A stretch of DNA of 64,000 bases from Myxococcales bacterium. GTDB taxonomy: Bacteria > Myxococcota_A > Polyangia > Polyangiales > Polyangiaceae. Numbering within the stretch: position 1 is the stretch's first letter; each line of letters starts with the position of its first letter. Of the stretch, positions 42,485 through 51,321 are shown piece after piece. The notes beneath the pieces are model-generated. The model saw nothing but the letters and a program-made list of their open reading frames with translations, was not told the origin of the DNA and made no database searches. The DNA lies in assembly GCA_016712525.1 (NCBI GenBank), contig JADJQX010000001.1, positions 1,674,001-1,738,000 on the forward strand. Direction: 5' to 3'. The position numbers and the translations under genes were made by a program.

Positions 42485-43147
42485 ATGGCGAACGTCCTCT
42501 ACGTCGGCAACAAGAACTACTCGTCGTGGTCGCTCCGGCCGTGGCTCGTCCTCACGTGGGGAAAGATTCCCTTCGAGACGCAGCTCGTGCCTCTCGGGGG
42601 AGAGGGATATGGGGAGCGGCGCATGCCGGCCGTGCTCGCCTTGAGCCCCCAAGGGTCGTTGCCGGTGCTCCACGCCGATGGCGAGATCCTAGGTGACTCT
42701 CTCGCGATCTCGGAGTGGGCGGCCGAGCGCTCTCCCGATTTGTGGCCCCGAGACGCGGTCGCGCGCGCGCACGCCCGAGCGGCGACGTGCGAAATGCACG
42801 CGGGGTTTGGCGCCATTCGGGCGAGCCTCCCCTGCAACATACGGCGGCGCGCGGAGCCTCGAGCCCTGTCGGGAGCGGTCGCTCGGGAGGTCGCGCGGGT
42901 CGACGCTCTCTTCTGCTCGCTCCGAGAGCGCTTCGGGGCCGGAGGTCCGTACCTCTTCGGGCCCCGGCCGACGATCGCCGACGCCTTCTACCTGCCCATC
43001 GCGACCCGCTTTCGTACGTACGGCGTCGCTCTGTCTCCGGTCGCGTCGGCCTACGTCGAGGCCTTGCTCCGAGACCCGGACTTCCTCGTGTGGGAGCGCG
43101 ATGCCATCGACGAGCCGCTCGTGATGGCCCAGTGGGACTCGGCCTAG
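42485..43147 (+). CDS. Glutathione S-transferase family protein
   Basis: 220 residues. The N-terminal thioredoxin-like domain has VGNKNYSSWSLRPWLVL (Ser/Tyr near the glutathione site), a cis-Pro in GSLPVLHADGE and DSLAISEWAAE. The C-terminal helical domain has PYLFGPRPTIADAFYLP, the N-capping box of GSTs. Family members conjugate glutathione or isomerise small molecules in the cytoplasm. Its substrate is unknown. Confidence 0.87.
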   Translation: MANVLYVGNKNYSSWSLRPWLVLTWGKIPFETQLVPLGGEGYGERRMPAVLALSPQGSLPVLHADGEILGDSLAISEWAAERSPDLWPRDAVARAHARAATCEMHAGFGAIRASLPCNIRRRAEPRALSGAVAREVARVDALFCSLRERFGAGGPYLFGPRPTIADAFYLPIATRFRTYGVALSPVASAYVEALLRDPDFLVWERDAIDEPLVMAQWDSA

Positions 43148-43150
43148 CCG

Positions 43151-43882
43151 TCAGCCGAAGCTCGGGCTCGACGAGCCCGAAGGTGGGTTCGCGACATACA
43201 CCGGGGCCGTCGCGTTTCGGCCCGCTGCCCGACGAAACCCGGCGTCGCGAATGGTGCCGTTGGCGACCAACGCCTCGACGGCGGCCGTGCTCGCGTTCGT
43301 GTCGAGCCCAAGGCCCTCGAGGTGCGAGGCCACCTGGCGCTCCGTCGCCCCGCGCGTCGCGCGCTCGACATAGAACGCCACGATCGCGTCGAGGACCGAC
43401 GGCGACAGCTCGGGCCGAGCCTCGGGTTGCGCGTCGCGGGCGCGCTTGCGCGTCGCAGGCGTCGTGGCCTCGGGGGCCGTCGTGGCGCGGGCGGCCTTGG
43501 CCTTCGGGCTCCTGCGGGGCGTGACTTCGGTGGACGCCTTGGCAGGGGTCTCGGCCGCCGTCGTCTTGGGTAGGGCGGCGACCCCGGTCGTGTCGCTCTT
43601 CGGCGCGGCCTTGGCGCTCGCGGGCCCGGGCTCGGGCACGACCTTCGAGGGGCGCGCGGCCTTGGTGGTCGCGCGGGGCTTCGTCGGACGGTCCCCGGCG
43701 CGCGCACGATCGCGGCTCGCCTTCGTCTCGGTCTTCGTCGCGACGGGCGCTCGGGTGGCGGTCGTCCGCATCGCCGAGGTCTCGAGGAAGGCGTGGAGCT
43801 CGTCCATCGGAGCCGCCCGGAGGGCTCGGACGATGGCGGTCGCGAACTCAGAGGCCATCGTGGCCAGCGTGTGCTGAAGCAT
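43151..43882 (-). CDS. Histone H1-like protein with winged-helix end
   Basis: 243 residues. The middle (about 38-155) is almost entirely Ala, Lys, Pro, Thr and Arg, like H1 or AlgP-type tails, and would be disordered and basic. The C-terminal part (about 158-235) looks like a winged helix (PSVLDAIVAFYVERATRGATERQVASHLEG cut here at its helices). The N-terminus is a short amphipathic helix. It may bind DNA or RNA as a nucleoid-associated protein; function is inferred only from composition. The stop is 4 bp from the convergent GST gene. Confidence 0.6.
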   Translation of the reverse strand: MLQHTLATMASEFATAIVRALRAAPMDELHAFLETSAMRTTATRAPVATKTETKASRDRARAGDRPTKPRATTKAARPSKVVPEPGPASAKAAPKSDTTGVAALPKTTAAETPAKASTEVTPRRSPKAKAARATTAPEATTPATRKRARDAQPEARPELSPSVLDAIVAFYVERATRGATERQVASHLEGLGLDTNASTAAVEALVANGTIRDAGFRRAAGRNATAPVYVANPPSGSSSPSFG

Positions 43883-44172
43883 GCTCGCGGGATACCCGTG
43901 CGCGCGGGCAGTGGCAAGAGCATCGCCGCCGCAGCACTTAGGTCAACGTGGTAAATGTCGCGCCGCCGTGCACGCCAGCGAACGGGCGGAGGTGTACGGC
44001 GTCACGTGGCGCCCACGAACGGCCAAATCCTGCGCTCGATCCACGCGAGCGTAGCGCCGTGGACGTGTGCGCCACCATGTGTGCGTGGAGGGCGCGCGAG
44101 GCGCGAGGTGTCCTCGAGGGCGCGCGAGGCCGCATGGAATCCGGCCCGCGTCGCGTGTAGCTTCGGGCGCAC

Positions 44173-46560
44173 GTGAGCCCCGACCCGGAGAGAGCCGACG
44201 AGTGGGTCTGGGGTTGGGATCCGACTCCGGGGATCGTGTCGGTGTGGGCCGAGCCCGACGGCCGCGCGTACGTCTGGCGCAGGGTGAACGGCGCGCTCGT
44301 CCGGGACGACGAGCGCTACCGCCCGTGGATCCTCTTGCCCTCGCTCGCCGACCTCTCGCACCTCGGGCGAGATCTCCGCCCGCACCGCCGTGGGGCCGAG
44401 GGGATCACCTACACGGAGCTTCGTGGGGCGGGCGCCCTGCGCTTCGTCGTGAGCGCCGGGGACGCGCGGACGCTTTCGAATGCCGTGCTGCGCGGGTGCG
44501 AGCGTCGCCTCGGGCGATCCCTCCGTCACCTGCGCCAGCTCGGCGACGACGAGGTCTGCGTGCTGCCACCCGAGGAGCAGTACCTCGTCGCGACGGGGCG
44601 CACGTACTTCCGCGACCTCGCACCCGGAGCCGTGCGGCGACTCCAGCTCGACATCGAGACGACCGGGCTCGACGCCTCGCGCGACCGCGTGTTTCTCGTC
44701 GCCCTGCGCTCTCCCGAGGGCGTGACCACGGTGCTCGAGGCCCGGGGCGCGGCGCCTGCCGACGAGGCCGACCTCATCGGCCGTGTGGTGGCTCTCGTGC
44801 ACCGCGAGGACCCCGACGTGATCGAGAACCACAACCTCCACGGGTTCGATCTGCCCTTCCTCGCCCGCCGGGCAAGGGCGCACGGTGTGTCGCTCGATCT
44901 AGGGAGATTCTCGGGCTTCGGGCTCCGAGAGCGCCCCGCACGTCGGGGCTTCTCCGTGGGAGACGGCGATGGGCCGCGCCGCAGGTACACCGTGCCGGGG
45001 CGCGAGCTCTTCGACACCATGGACGCCGTCCGGAGCATCGACTTCGCCACGAGGGAGCTCCCGAGCCATGGGCTCAAGGCCGTCGCGAGGCACCTCGGCG
45101 TCGCCGCCCCCGATCGCGAGCACGTCCGCGGTCACCGCATCTACGAGGAGTACCTCCGCGACCCGGCGCGTGTGCGCCGCTACGCCACGCACGACGTCGA
45201 AGAGGTGGCCGCGGTGTCGCGTCTGCTCGGGGGCGCCGCGTTCGCCCTCGCGCGTATGGCCCCACGACGCTACGAGCGGCTCGCCGACGCGGGGCCGGCC
45301 ACGGGCGTGCTCGACCCGATGCTCCTCCGCGCGTACCTGAGGTCGAAGCGGGCCCTCCCGGAGCGTTCGCGCGGCGACGGGACACCGCACAAGGGCGCCG
45401 CGCTGCACCTCTTCTCCTCCGGAGTGGCGCGCCGGATCGTCAAGGCCGACGTCGCGAGCCTCTACCCGTCGCTCATGCGGGCGCACGGCATCGGCCCCTC
45501 GTGCGACGAGCTCGGCGCGCTCCTCGCTATCGTCGATAGGCTCGTGGTCTTGCGGCTCTCCGCGAAAAAACAGGGCCGCGAGGCCCCTCGAGGGTCGCCC
45601 GAGCGCTACGAGCACGAGGCCACGTCGGCCGCCATGAAGCTCGTCGTCAACTCGGCCTACGGGTACCTCGCCGCGGTCGGGCTCGTGCGCTTCTCGGACG
45701 TGCACGCGGCCAACGAGGTCACCCGGCGCGGACGCGAGACCCTCGCCCTCATGTGCCGTGAGCTCGAGAGGCGCGAGGTGGTGTTGCTCGAGGCCGACAC
45801 CGACGGCGTTTACTTCTCCGTCCCCGAGTCGTTCACCGAGGCCGACGAGCGCCGCGTCGTCGCCGAGGTCGCCGCGCTCCTCCCCGATCTCGTGAAGCTC
45901 GAGCTCGACGGTCGTTATGCCGCCATGCTCTCCCACGAGCCGAAAAACTATGCGCTCCTCGGCTACGACGGTGCCCTCACGCTCCGCGGTGTGGCCTTCC
46001 GGTCGAGCCGCGCGGAGCCCTTCGGTGAGGCCTTCCTGCGGCGCGCGCTCGCGTGTCTGCTCTCGTTCGACGTAAGGGGGACCCGAGAGGCCTACGTGGC
46101 GACGGCGCTCGCCCTGCGGCACCGAGAGATCCCTACCCGGGACGTGGCGATGCTCGTCCGCCTCACGAAGACGCCGGCCGAGTACGCTTCGTCTCGCCGG
46201 GCGCGTCGCGAGCTCGCGTACGAGGCGCTCCTCGCGGCGGGGCGCACCGAGTGGACCCCGGGCGAACGTGTGCACGTCTATCGTGACCGTAGGGGGCGCC
46301 CGCGCCTCGCGCCCGAGGCCGACGAAGACGAGCTCCCCCTGGACTCCGACCCACGCGACTACGACGTCGACCACTACCTCCGTGTCTTGCGAGGCTCCTT
46401 CGTGGCGCGCCTCGAGCGGGCCTTCTCTCCGGAAGACTTCTCCGCCGTGTTCGACGATCCCGAGCAACCGACGCTCTTCACGCGCGCGCTCTCCGCCATC
46501 GTGCCCGTGCTCGAACGTGCCGACCCGGCGGGGTTCGACGAGTACTCCAACATGAAGTAA
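44173..46560 (+). CDS. Family B DNA polymerase with 3'-5' exonuclease
   Basis: 795 residues. Exonuclease motifs: LDIETTG (about 159), IENHNLHGFDLPFL and YATHDVEEVA. Polymerase motifs: A DVASLYPSL (about 426), B KLVVNSAYGYL (about 489), C EADTDGVYFS (about 540), with the two metal-binding Asp in A and C. It is closer in layout to archaeal-type PolB than to E. coli PolII, being shorter and having a reduced N-terminal domain. Family B enzymes in bacteria work in repair or restart. GTG start at 44173. The gene stands alone, with the convergent sthA-like gene 11 bp after it. Confidence 0.88.
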   Translation: MSPDPERADEWVWGWDPTPGIVSVWAEPDGRAYVWRRVNGALVRDDERYRPWILLPSLADLSHLGRDLRPHRRGAEGITYTELRGAGALRFVVSAGDARTLSNAVLRGCERRLGRSLRHLRQLGDDEVCVLPPEEQYLVATGRTYFRDLAPGAVRRLQLDIETTGLDASRDRVFLVALRSPEGVTTVLEARGAAPADEADLIGRVVALVHREDPDVIENHNLHGFDLPFLARRARAHGVSLDLGRFSGFGLRERPARRGFSVGDGDGPRRRYTVPGRELFDTMDAVRSIDFATRELPSHGLKAVARHLGVAAPDREHVRGHRIYEEYLRDPARVRRYATHDVEEVAAVSRLLGGAAFALARMAPRRYERLADAGPATGVLDPMLLRAYLRSKRALPERSRGDGTPHKGAALHLFSSGVARRIVKADVASLYPSLMRAHGIGPSCDELGALLAIVDRLVVLRLSAKKQGREAPRGSPERYEHEATSAAMKLVVNSAYGYLAAVGLVRFSDVHAANEVTRRGRETLALMCRELERREVVLLEADTDGVYFSVPESFTEADERRVVAEVAALLPDLVKLELDGRYAAMLSHEPKNYALLGYDGALTLRGVAFRSSRAEPFGEAFLRRALACLLSFDVRGTREAYVATALALRHREIPTRDVAMLVRLTKTPAEYASSRRARRELAYEALLAAGRTEWTPGERVHVYRDRRGRPRLAPEADEDELPLDSDPRDYDVDHYLRVLRGSFVARLERAFSPEDFSAVFDDPEQPTLFTRALSAIVPVLERADPAGFDEYSNMK

Positions 46561-46571
46561 CTATTTGGAAT

Positions 46572-47993
46572 TTAGACGCAACGGTTCAGCCCGTTCAACG
46601 CCGCGACGCGGTAGGCCTCGGCCATCGTCGGGTAGTTGAACGTCTGCGAAACGAAGTACTCGATGCTGTTGTGCGGATCGGGCTGCGACATGATGGCCTG
46701 CCCGATGTGCACGATCTCGGCGGCCTGGTAGCCGAAGCAGTGGATGGCCAGCACCTTCTTCGTCTCACGGTGGAAGAGCACCTTGAGCATCCCCACCGGC
46801 TGCCCCACGATCTGCGCGCGCGCGAGGCTGCGGAAGAGGGCGTGACCGACCTCGTACGGAACGCGCTTCTGCGTGAGCTCGCGCTCCGTGGGCCCGAGTG
46901 AGCTTATCTCCGGGGTCGTGTAGATCCCCGTCGGCACCTCGTGCGCGAAGATGGGGCTCGACTCTCCTTCGATGAAGTGCGTGGCCGCCGCGCGACCCTG
47001 GTCGTACGCGGCGCTCGCGAGCGCGGGTGGGCCTATCACGTCGCCGACGGCGTAGATGGTGGGCACCGTCGTCTGGAAGCGCTCGTTCACCTTGAGCTGA
47101 CCGCGGCTATCGGGTGTGAGCCCGAGCGCCTCGAGGCCGATGTCTTGCGTGTTGCCCGTTCGCCCGTTCGCCCACAAGAGGAGATCGGCCTTGATCGATT
47201 TTCCGCTCTTCAGGTGCAAAATCACGCAATCGTCGCGGGTCTCTACGCGCTCGTACTCCTCCATGTGGCGCAAGATCGTGCCCTGATCGCGCAGGTGGTA
47301 CGCGAGGGCGTCGACGATCTCGTCGTCCAAGAACGAGAGCAGCTTGTCGCGCGTGTTCACGAGCGTGACCTTCATTCCGAGCGTTCGGAACATCGACGCG
47401 TACTCGCACCCGACGACGCCGGCGCCGTAGATCACGATCGAGTGCGGGTTCCAATCGAGCCGCAAGATGGTGTCGCTGTCGCGCACGCGCGGGTGCGAGA
47501 GATCCACGTCGGGCGGGTGGTAAGGGCGCGAGCCCGGGGCGAGGATGATGCCTCGCGCGGTCATGCGGTTCTTGCCGCCTTGTGGCCCTTCGACCTCGAT
47601 GGTGCTCGCGTCGACGATGCGCGCGAGCCCCCTCACGACCTTGACCTCGTTGCGCTCGTAGAAGCCGCGCCGGAGCTGCACTTGGGCGCGCACGACCGAG
47701 TCGGCCGAGCGGAGCAGCGTGGGCAGATCGACCGAGACGGCCGCGGACACCTGCGAGAGCAGCGGGTTCGCGCGGAGGTCGGCCACCGTACGGATCGAGT
47801 GGCGGAGCGCCTTCGAGGGAATCGTGCCCCAGTGCGTGCAACCCCCGCCCACGTCGTGGTGTCGCTCGACGACCGCGACCCTGAGCCCCGCTTTGGCCGC
47901 TTGCATCGCTGCGCCCTCACCGCCCGGGCCGGAGCCGAGCACCACGAGGTCGTAATGGGTCGAGCAAGAATCGGGTTCGGCCGGCGCGCTCAT
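46572..47993 (-). CDS. sthA: Soluble pyridine nucleotide transhydrogenase
   Basis: 473 residues. FAD-binding LGSGPGGEGAAMQAAKAG at the N-terminus, GGGCTHWGTIPSKALRH where the second redox Cys is Thr as in SthA, NAD(P) site YGAGVVGCEYASMF, AVGDVIG for FAD, and the C-terminal interface HCFGYQAAEIVHIGQ. SthA exchanges reducing equivalents between NADPH and NADH in the cytoplasm. The missing disulphide separates it from lipoamide dehydrogenase. ATG 47993 gives the usual length. Alone, convergent with the polymerase gene. Confidence 0.92.
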   Translation of the reverse strand: MSAPAEPDSCSTHYDLVVLGSGPGGEGAAMQAAKAGLRVAVVERHHDVGGGCTHWGTIPSKALRHSIRTVADLRANPLLSQVSAAVSVDLPTLLRSADSVVRAQVQLRRGFYERNEVKVVRGLARIVDASTIEVEGPQGGKNRMTARGIILAPGSRPYHPPDVDLSHPRVRDSDTILRLDWNPHSIVIYGAGVVGCEYASMFRTLGMKVTLVNTRDKLLSFLDDEIVDALAYHLRDQGTILRHMEEYERVETRDDCVILHLKSGKSIKADLLLWANGRTGNTQDIGLEALGLTPDSRGQLKVNERFQTTVPTIYAVGDVIGPPALASAAYDQGRAAATHFIEGESSPIFAHEVPTGIYTTPEISSLGPTERELTQKRVPYEVGHALFRSLARAQIVGQPVGMLKVLFHRETKKVLAIHCFGYQAAEIVHIGQAIMSQPDPHNSIEYFVSQTFNYPTMAEAYRVAALNGLNRCV

Positions 47994-48269
47994 CGTGCTC
48001 GCGAGGCTACCACGAGCGGGGCGCGCGTGAGGCACCGCGCCACGTCAAGTACTCGGAAGCGCAAGGCTTTCGCGGGCCTCCCGACCGACGCAAAGGCCGC
48101 GGTGGCGCGTGGTGCGCGCGGCCGCCTTCCTTGACACGCACCTACGCGCGATCCAAGGTCATGCCGCTGCTGTCGGTGCGTTCGCGCGCGCCGAAGGAAC
48201 GAAACGCCACGAGCCCGCCGTGTCCCGGCGAGGCGTGAGTCGCCCTTTTCTCCTTCGAAAGCAGCCATC

Positions 48270-49799
48270 ATGGCCCTCCCTGGCTACGTGCGTCCGAGCT
48301 CGGACGCTACGTTCTTCCACGTCGACAACCCCCTTGGGGTCGACGTTCGTCTCTTCGCGAATTCCCGCGTCCCCTTCGAGGAAGACGCCTTTCACCAGCT
48401 CTTCGATTTCCTCGACGTCGTCCGCGCCATCGACGAGGTGCGCGCCCACGACCGCACCTCTCCCCATCCCTTCTTCGGCGACGCTCCCGCGGGCGTCGAT
48501 CGCGTCGTCCTCACGCCCGACTTCCACAAAGGCGCGCTCGTCCCTGTGGGCACGGTCGTGCGCGCGAGGTCGTTCGTCGTCCCGAAGGCCATCGGGAACG
48601 ACGTGTGCTGCGGCATGCGCCTCCTCGTGACCGATTTGCCGGCCGAGGCCATTTTTCCGCACCTCCCGGCGATCGAAGCGCGCCTCCGCGCCATCTTCTT
48701 CGGAGGTGAGCGCGACATCCCGATGTCTCCCCGCCAGCGCGAGGCGCTCCTCCGCGGCGGCCTCCCCGCGCTCCTCGACGTGGGCGAGGACAACGCGTCG
48801 CGCGGCATCTGGCGGCGCATCGATCTCGCCGCGGCGCGAGACGACGTCGCGCGCGTGCACCATGAAGGACATTTCCCCACGCGCAGGCTCTTCGGCTTCG
48901 AGGGGCTCGTGCGCTCTTCGGGGGCCGTCGATGGGCGAGATCCGCAGATCGGCTGCGTCGGCGGGGGCAACCATTTCGTCGAGCTCCAGCGGGTCGACGC
49001 GCTCCTCGACGGTTACGCGTCGCGGGCGTGGGGCCTCACGAAGGGGGCGCTCGCCATCATGGTCCACTCGGGCTCCGTCGGGCTCGGGCACGCCGTGGGC
49101 GGGCATTTCATGGAGCGCGCGCGGGAGGTGTTCCCGCAGGCCGTCCGTTCGCCGCGGGGCGGTTTTTTCCCGCTCCCCACGCACGGTCCGCGCGCCGAGG
49201 AGGGGCTCTTCTACCTCGACGGCATGGGCAACGCCGCCAACTTCGCGTTCGCGAACCGCCTCTTCCTCGGGGAGATGGCGCTCCGGGCCATCGCCGAGGC
49301 GACCGGCCGCAACGTGAGCGGGCGTCTCGTCTACGACGCGCCTCACAACGTGGTCTTCCGCGAAGGCGACGTCATGCTCCACCGCAAAGGTGCGACGCCC
49401 TCCGAAGGCCCGGAGGCGCCGGACTGGATCGGTCGCCCCGTGATCATCCCGGGCTCGATGGGGGCGGCGAGCTACCTGCTCGCGGGGACGGGGAACGGCG
49501 CGGCACTCGAGAGCGCCTGCCACGGCGCGGGGCGCGCGATCTCGCGTGGGCGAGCGGCGCATGCCCCGTCCCGTAGCTTCGGCGATGCGCTCGGGAAGCT
49601 CCGGGTTGTCGGGCCCATCGACCCACGATCTCCCATGCTGGCGCGCCGGCGCGACGTCCTCGCGAAATACGAGAAGCGCCTGATGGAAGAGGCCCCCTAC
49701 GCCTACAAGGACGTCGAGCCCGTGGTCGACTCGGTCGAGGACGCGAACGTCGCGCGCAAGGTCGCGCGCCTTTGGCCCCTCGTCACGGTGAAAGGATGA
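48270..49799 (+). CDS. rtcB: RtcB-family RNA ligase
   Basis: 509 residues. IGNDVCCGMRL carries the manganese-binding Asp and Cys, GGGNHFVELQ, HSGSVGLGH, HNVVF and HRKGATP give the His ligands and guanylate site, IPGSMGAASYL, and CHGAGR holds the His that is guanylylated. RtcB joins 2',3'-cyclic phosphate or 3'-phosphate ends to 5'-OH RNA. No RtcA, RtcR or archease gene is next to it. The sequence departs from E. coli RtcB (CCGM for GCGM), placing it in a divergent RtcB branch. The 276-bp upstream gap has no gene. Confidence 0.88.
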   Translation: MALPGYVRPSSDATFFHVDNPLGVDVRLFANSRVPFEEDAFHQLFDFLDVVRAIDEVRAHDRTSPHPFFGDAPAGVDRVVLTPDFHKGALVPVGTVVRARSFVVPKAIGNDVCCGMRLLVTDLPAEAIFPHLPAIEARLRAIFFGGERDIPMSPRQREALLRGGLPALLDVGEDNASRGIWRRIDLAAARDDVARVHHEGHFPTRRLFGFEGLVRSSGAVDGRDPQIGCVGGGNHFVELQRVDALLDGYASRAWGLTKGALAIMVHSGSVGLGHAVGGHFMERAREVFPQAVRSPRGGFFPLPTHGPRAEEGLFYLDGMGNAANFAFANRLFLGEMALRAIAEATGRNVSGRLVYDAPHNVVFREGDVMLHRKGATPSEGPEAPDWIGRPVIIPGSMGAASYLLAGTGNGAALESACHGAGRAISRGRAAHAPSRSFGDALGKLRVVGPIDPRSPMLARRRDVLAKYEKRLMEEAPYAYKDVEPVVDSVEDANVARKVARLWPLVTVKG

Positions 49800-49806
49800 G
49801 CCATCC

Positions 49807-50154
49807 TCACACGAGCCTCCGTTTGTACCGCTCGCCCCACTCGCGCAGACCGAGCAGCACGGGCTCGAGCGAGCGCCCGAACGCGGTGAGCTCGTACTCC
49901 ACGCGCGGCGGCACCTCGGCGAACACCGTGCGCGACACGAGGCCGTCCTCCTCGAGCTCGCGGAGCTGCACGGTGAGCATGCGCTCGGTGCAGCTCGGGA
50001 TCCGCCGCCGGAGCTCGCCGAACCTGTGTTTGCCTCCCTTGAGGAGCCAATAGAGCACGACGCCCTTCCACCGCCCGCCGATGACCCCGAGCGCGGCCTC
50101 GACCGCGCAGTTCGATCGATGGTCGTCCCCCCGTCGCGATCGGGTGGCTTCCAT
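49807..50154 (-). CDS. HxlR-family transcriptional regulator
   Basis: 115 residues from ATG 50154 (in-frame alternatives 50160 GTG, 50196 and 50211 ATG). CAVEAALGVIGGRWKGVVLYW, HRFGELRRRIPSCTERMLT and LEEDGLVSR are typical of the HxlR winged helix. The single Cys near the N-terminus is conserved in redox or aldehyde sensing members. Two inverted repeats of GTAC type lie between it and the divergent dehydrogenase gene; one overlaps the upstream ATG choices, which supports the shorter protein. It likely regulates that dehydrogenase. Confidence 0.85.
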   Translation of the reverse strand: MEATRSRRGDDHRSNCAVEAALGVIGGRWKGVVLYWLLKGGKHRFGELRRRIPSCTERMLTVQLRELEEDGLVSRTVFAEVPPRVEYELTAFGRSLEPVLLGLREWGERYKRRLV

Positions 50155-50178
50155 TTCCACGATACTTCCCTTTTCGGT

Positions 50179-50203
50179 AGTACCTGCGGTTTTCATGCGT
50201 ACT
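50179..50203. promoter_or_regulatory. AGTAC-N15-GTACT inverted repeat (candidate HxlR site)
   Basis: Five-base arms at 50179-50183 and 50199-50203 in the divergent hxlR/dehydrogenase gap. Half-sites of GTAC type are usual for HxlR-family proteins. A second dyad lies at 50216-50226. Confidence 0.45.
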
Positions 50204-50215
50204 TGCGCCATGGTT

Positions 50216-50226
50216 CGTACGGTACG
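50216..50226. promoter_or_regulatory. CGTAC-G-GTACG palindrome (second candidate HxlR site)
   Basis: Perfect 5+1+5 palindrome, 31 bp before the dehydrogenase start and just upstream of its GAAAGGAG ribosome site, a position suited to repression. Confidence 0.45.
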
Positions 50227-50256
50227 ACGTTGTCGCTCGTCTCGAAAGGAGCCCCC

Positions 50257-51270
50257 GTGAAAGCCTACGAAATCGTCCCCCGCGAAACGAAAGACCCGTT
50301 CGACGTGCTGGTTCCCACAGAGCGCCCGTCGCCCGAGCCCGGGCCGGGTGAGGTCAAGGTGCGCGTGCGCGCCGCGTCCCTGAACTTCCGCGATCTCTCG
50401 ATCGCGCGCGGCGCGAAGGGCCGCGCCTCGCCGGTGGTCCCCCTGTCCGACGGGGCAGGGGAGGTCGTCGCCGTCGGGTCCGGCGTCTCGCGGGTCGCGG
50501 TCGGCGATCGTGTCGCCGCGTCGTTCTTCCCTACGTGGCTCGACGGTGACCTCTCCGACGCCCACCACGCCCAGGCGCTCGGAGGCGGTCGCGACGGCAT
50601 GCTCGCCGAAGAGGTGGTGCTCCCCGAGGCGAGCTGGATCCGGCTCCCCGAGCACCTGTCGTTCGAAGAGGGCGCGACGCTCCCGTGCGCGGGCCTCACG
50701 GCGTGGCACGCGCTCTTCGAGGCGGTCACGCTGCGCCCGGGTGACGTCGTGCTCGTGCAGGGCACGGGCGGTGTGTCGGTGTTCGCCTTGCAGCTCGCGA
50801 AGAGCGCCGGTGCGCGTGTCATCGTCACGTCGTCGAGCGCCGAGAAGCGCGAGAAGGCGCGGGCGCTCGGGGCCGACCACGTCCTCGACTACGTGGCCGA
50901 TCCCGCGTGGGGCGACGCCGCGCGCGCGCTGACGGGGGGGCGCGGGGTCGACGTGGTGGTCGACGTGGGAGGCCCGGGGACCTTCGATCAATCCGTGAAG
51001 GCCCTCCGGTACGGCGGCACCATGAGCCTCCTCGGGGTGCTCACCGGCACGAAAGGGGAGGTGAACACGTACGGCATCTTCCAGAAGACCCTGCGCGTCG
51101 CGGGCATCTACGTCGGCTCCGTCTCTATGTTCGAGCGCTTCGTGCGTGCCCTCGCCGCGAACCGCACGAGGCCCGTCGTCGACCGCGTGTTCCCGTTCGA
51201 CGAGGCCCGTGCAGCCTACACGTACCTCGCGAGCGGGTCCCACTTCGGCAAGGTGGTCGTCGCGATTTGA
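50257..51270 (+). CDS. Zinc-independent MDR alcohol dehydrogenase/quinone reductase
   Basis: 337 residues. N-terminal GroES-like domain (about 1-130) with SLNFRDLSIARG and VGDRVAASFFP; the coenzyme-binding domain has LVQGTGGVSVFALQLAK (a variant GxGxxG) and GARVIVTSSSAEKRE. The zinc-binding Cys/His set of classical alcohol dehydrogenases is absent, so it belongs with NADPH quinone reductases of the MDR superfamily. GTG 50257 has GAAAGGAG 5 bases upstream. Divergent from the HxlR regulator, an arrangement common for HxlR-controlled reductases of toxic carbonyls or quinones. Confidence 0.87.
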   Translation: MKAYEIVPRETKDPFDVLVPTERPSPEPGPGEVKVRVRAASLNFRDLSIARGAKGRASPVVPLSDGAGEVVAVGSGVSRVAVGDRVAASFFPTWLDGDLSDAHHAQALGGGRDGMLAEEVVLPEASWIRLPEHLSFEEGATLPCAGLTAWHALFEAVTLRPGDVVLVQGTGGVSVFALQLAKSAGARVIVTSSSAEKREKARALGADHVLDYVADPAWGDAARALTGGRGVDVVVDVGGPGTFDQSVKALRYGGTMSLLGVLTGTKGEVNTYGIFQKTLRVAGIYVGSVSMFERFVRALAANRTRPVVDRVFPFDEARAAYTYLASGSHFGKVVVAI

Positions 51271-51321
51271 CGTCCCGTCGCGGCGCTCACCCGGCGGGGG
51301 GGCCGTCGTCCGTGTCGGGCC

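Noticed and set aside
44088..44130. 15-bp direct repeat (two copies of GAGGGCGCGCGAGGC) before the polymerase gene
   Set aside because: Very GC-biased simple sequence; likely chance in this genome.
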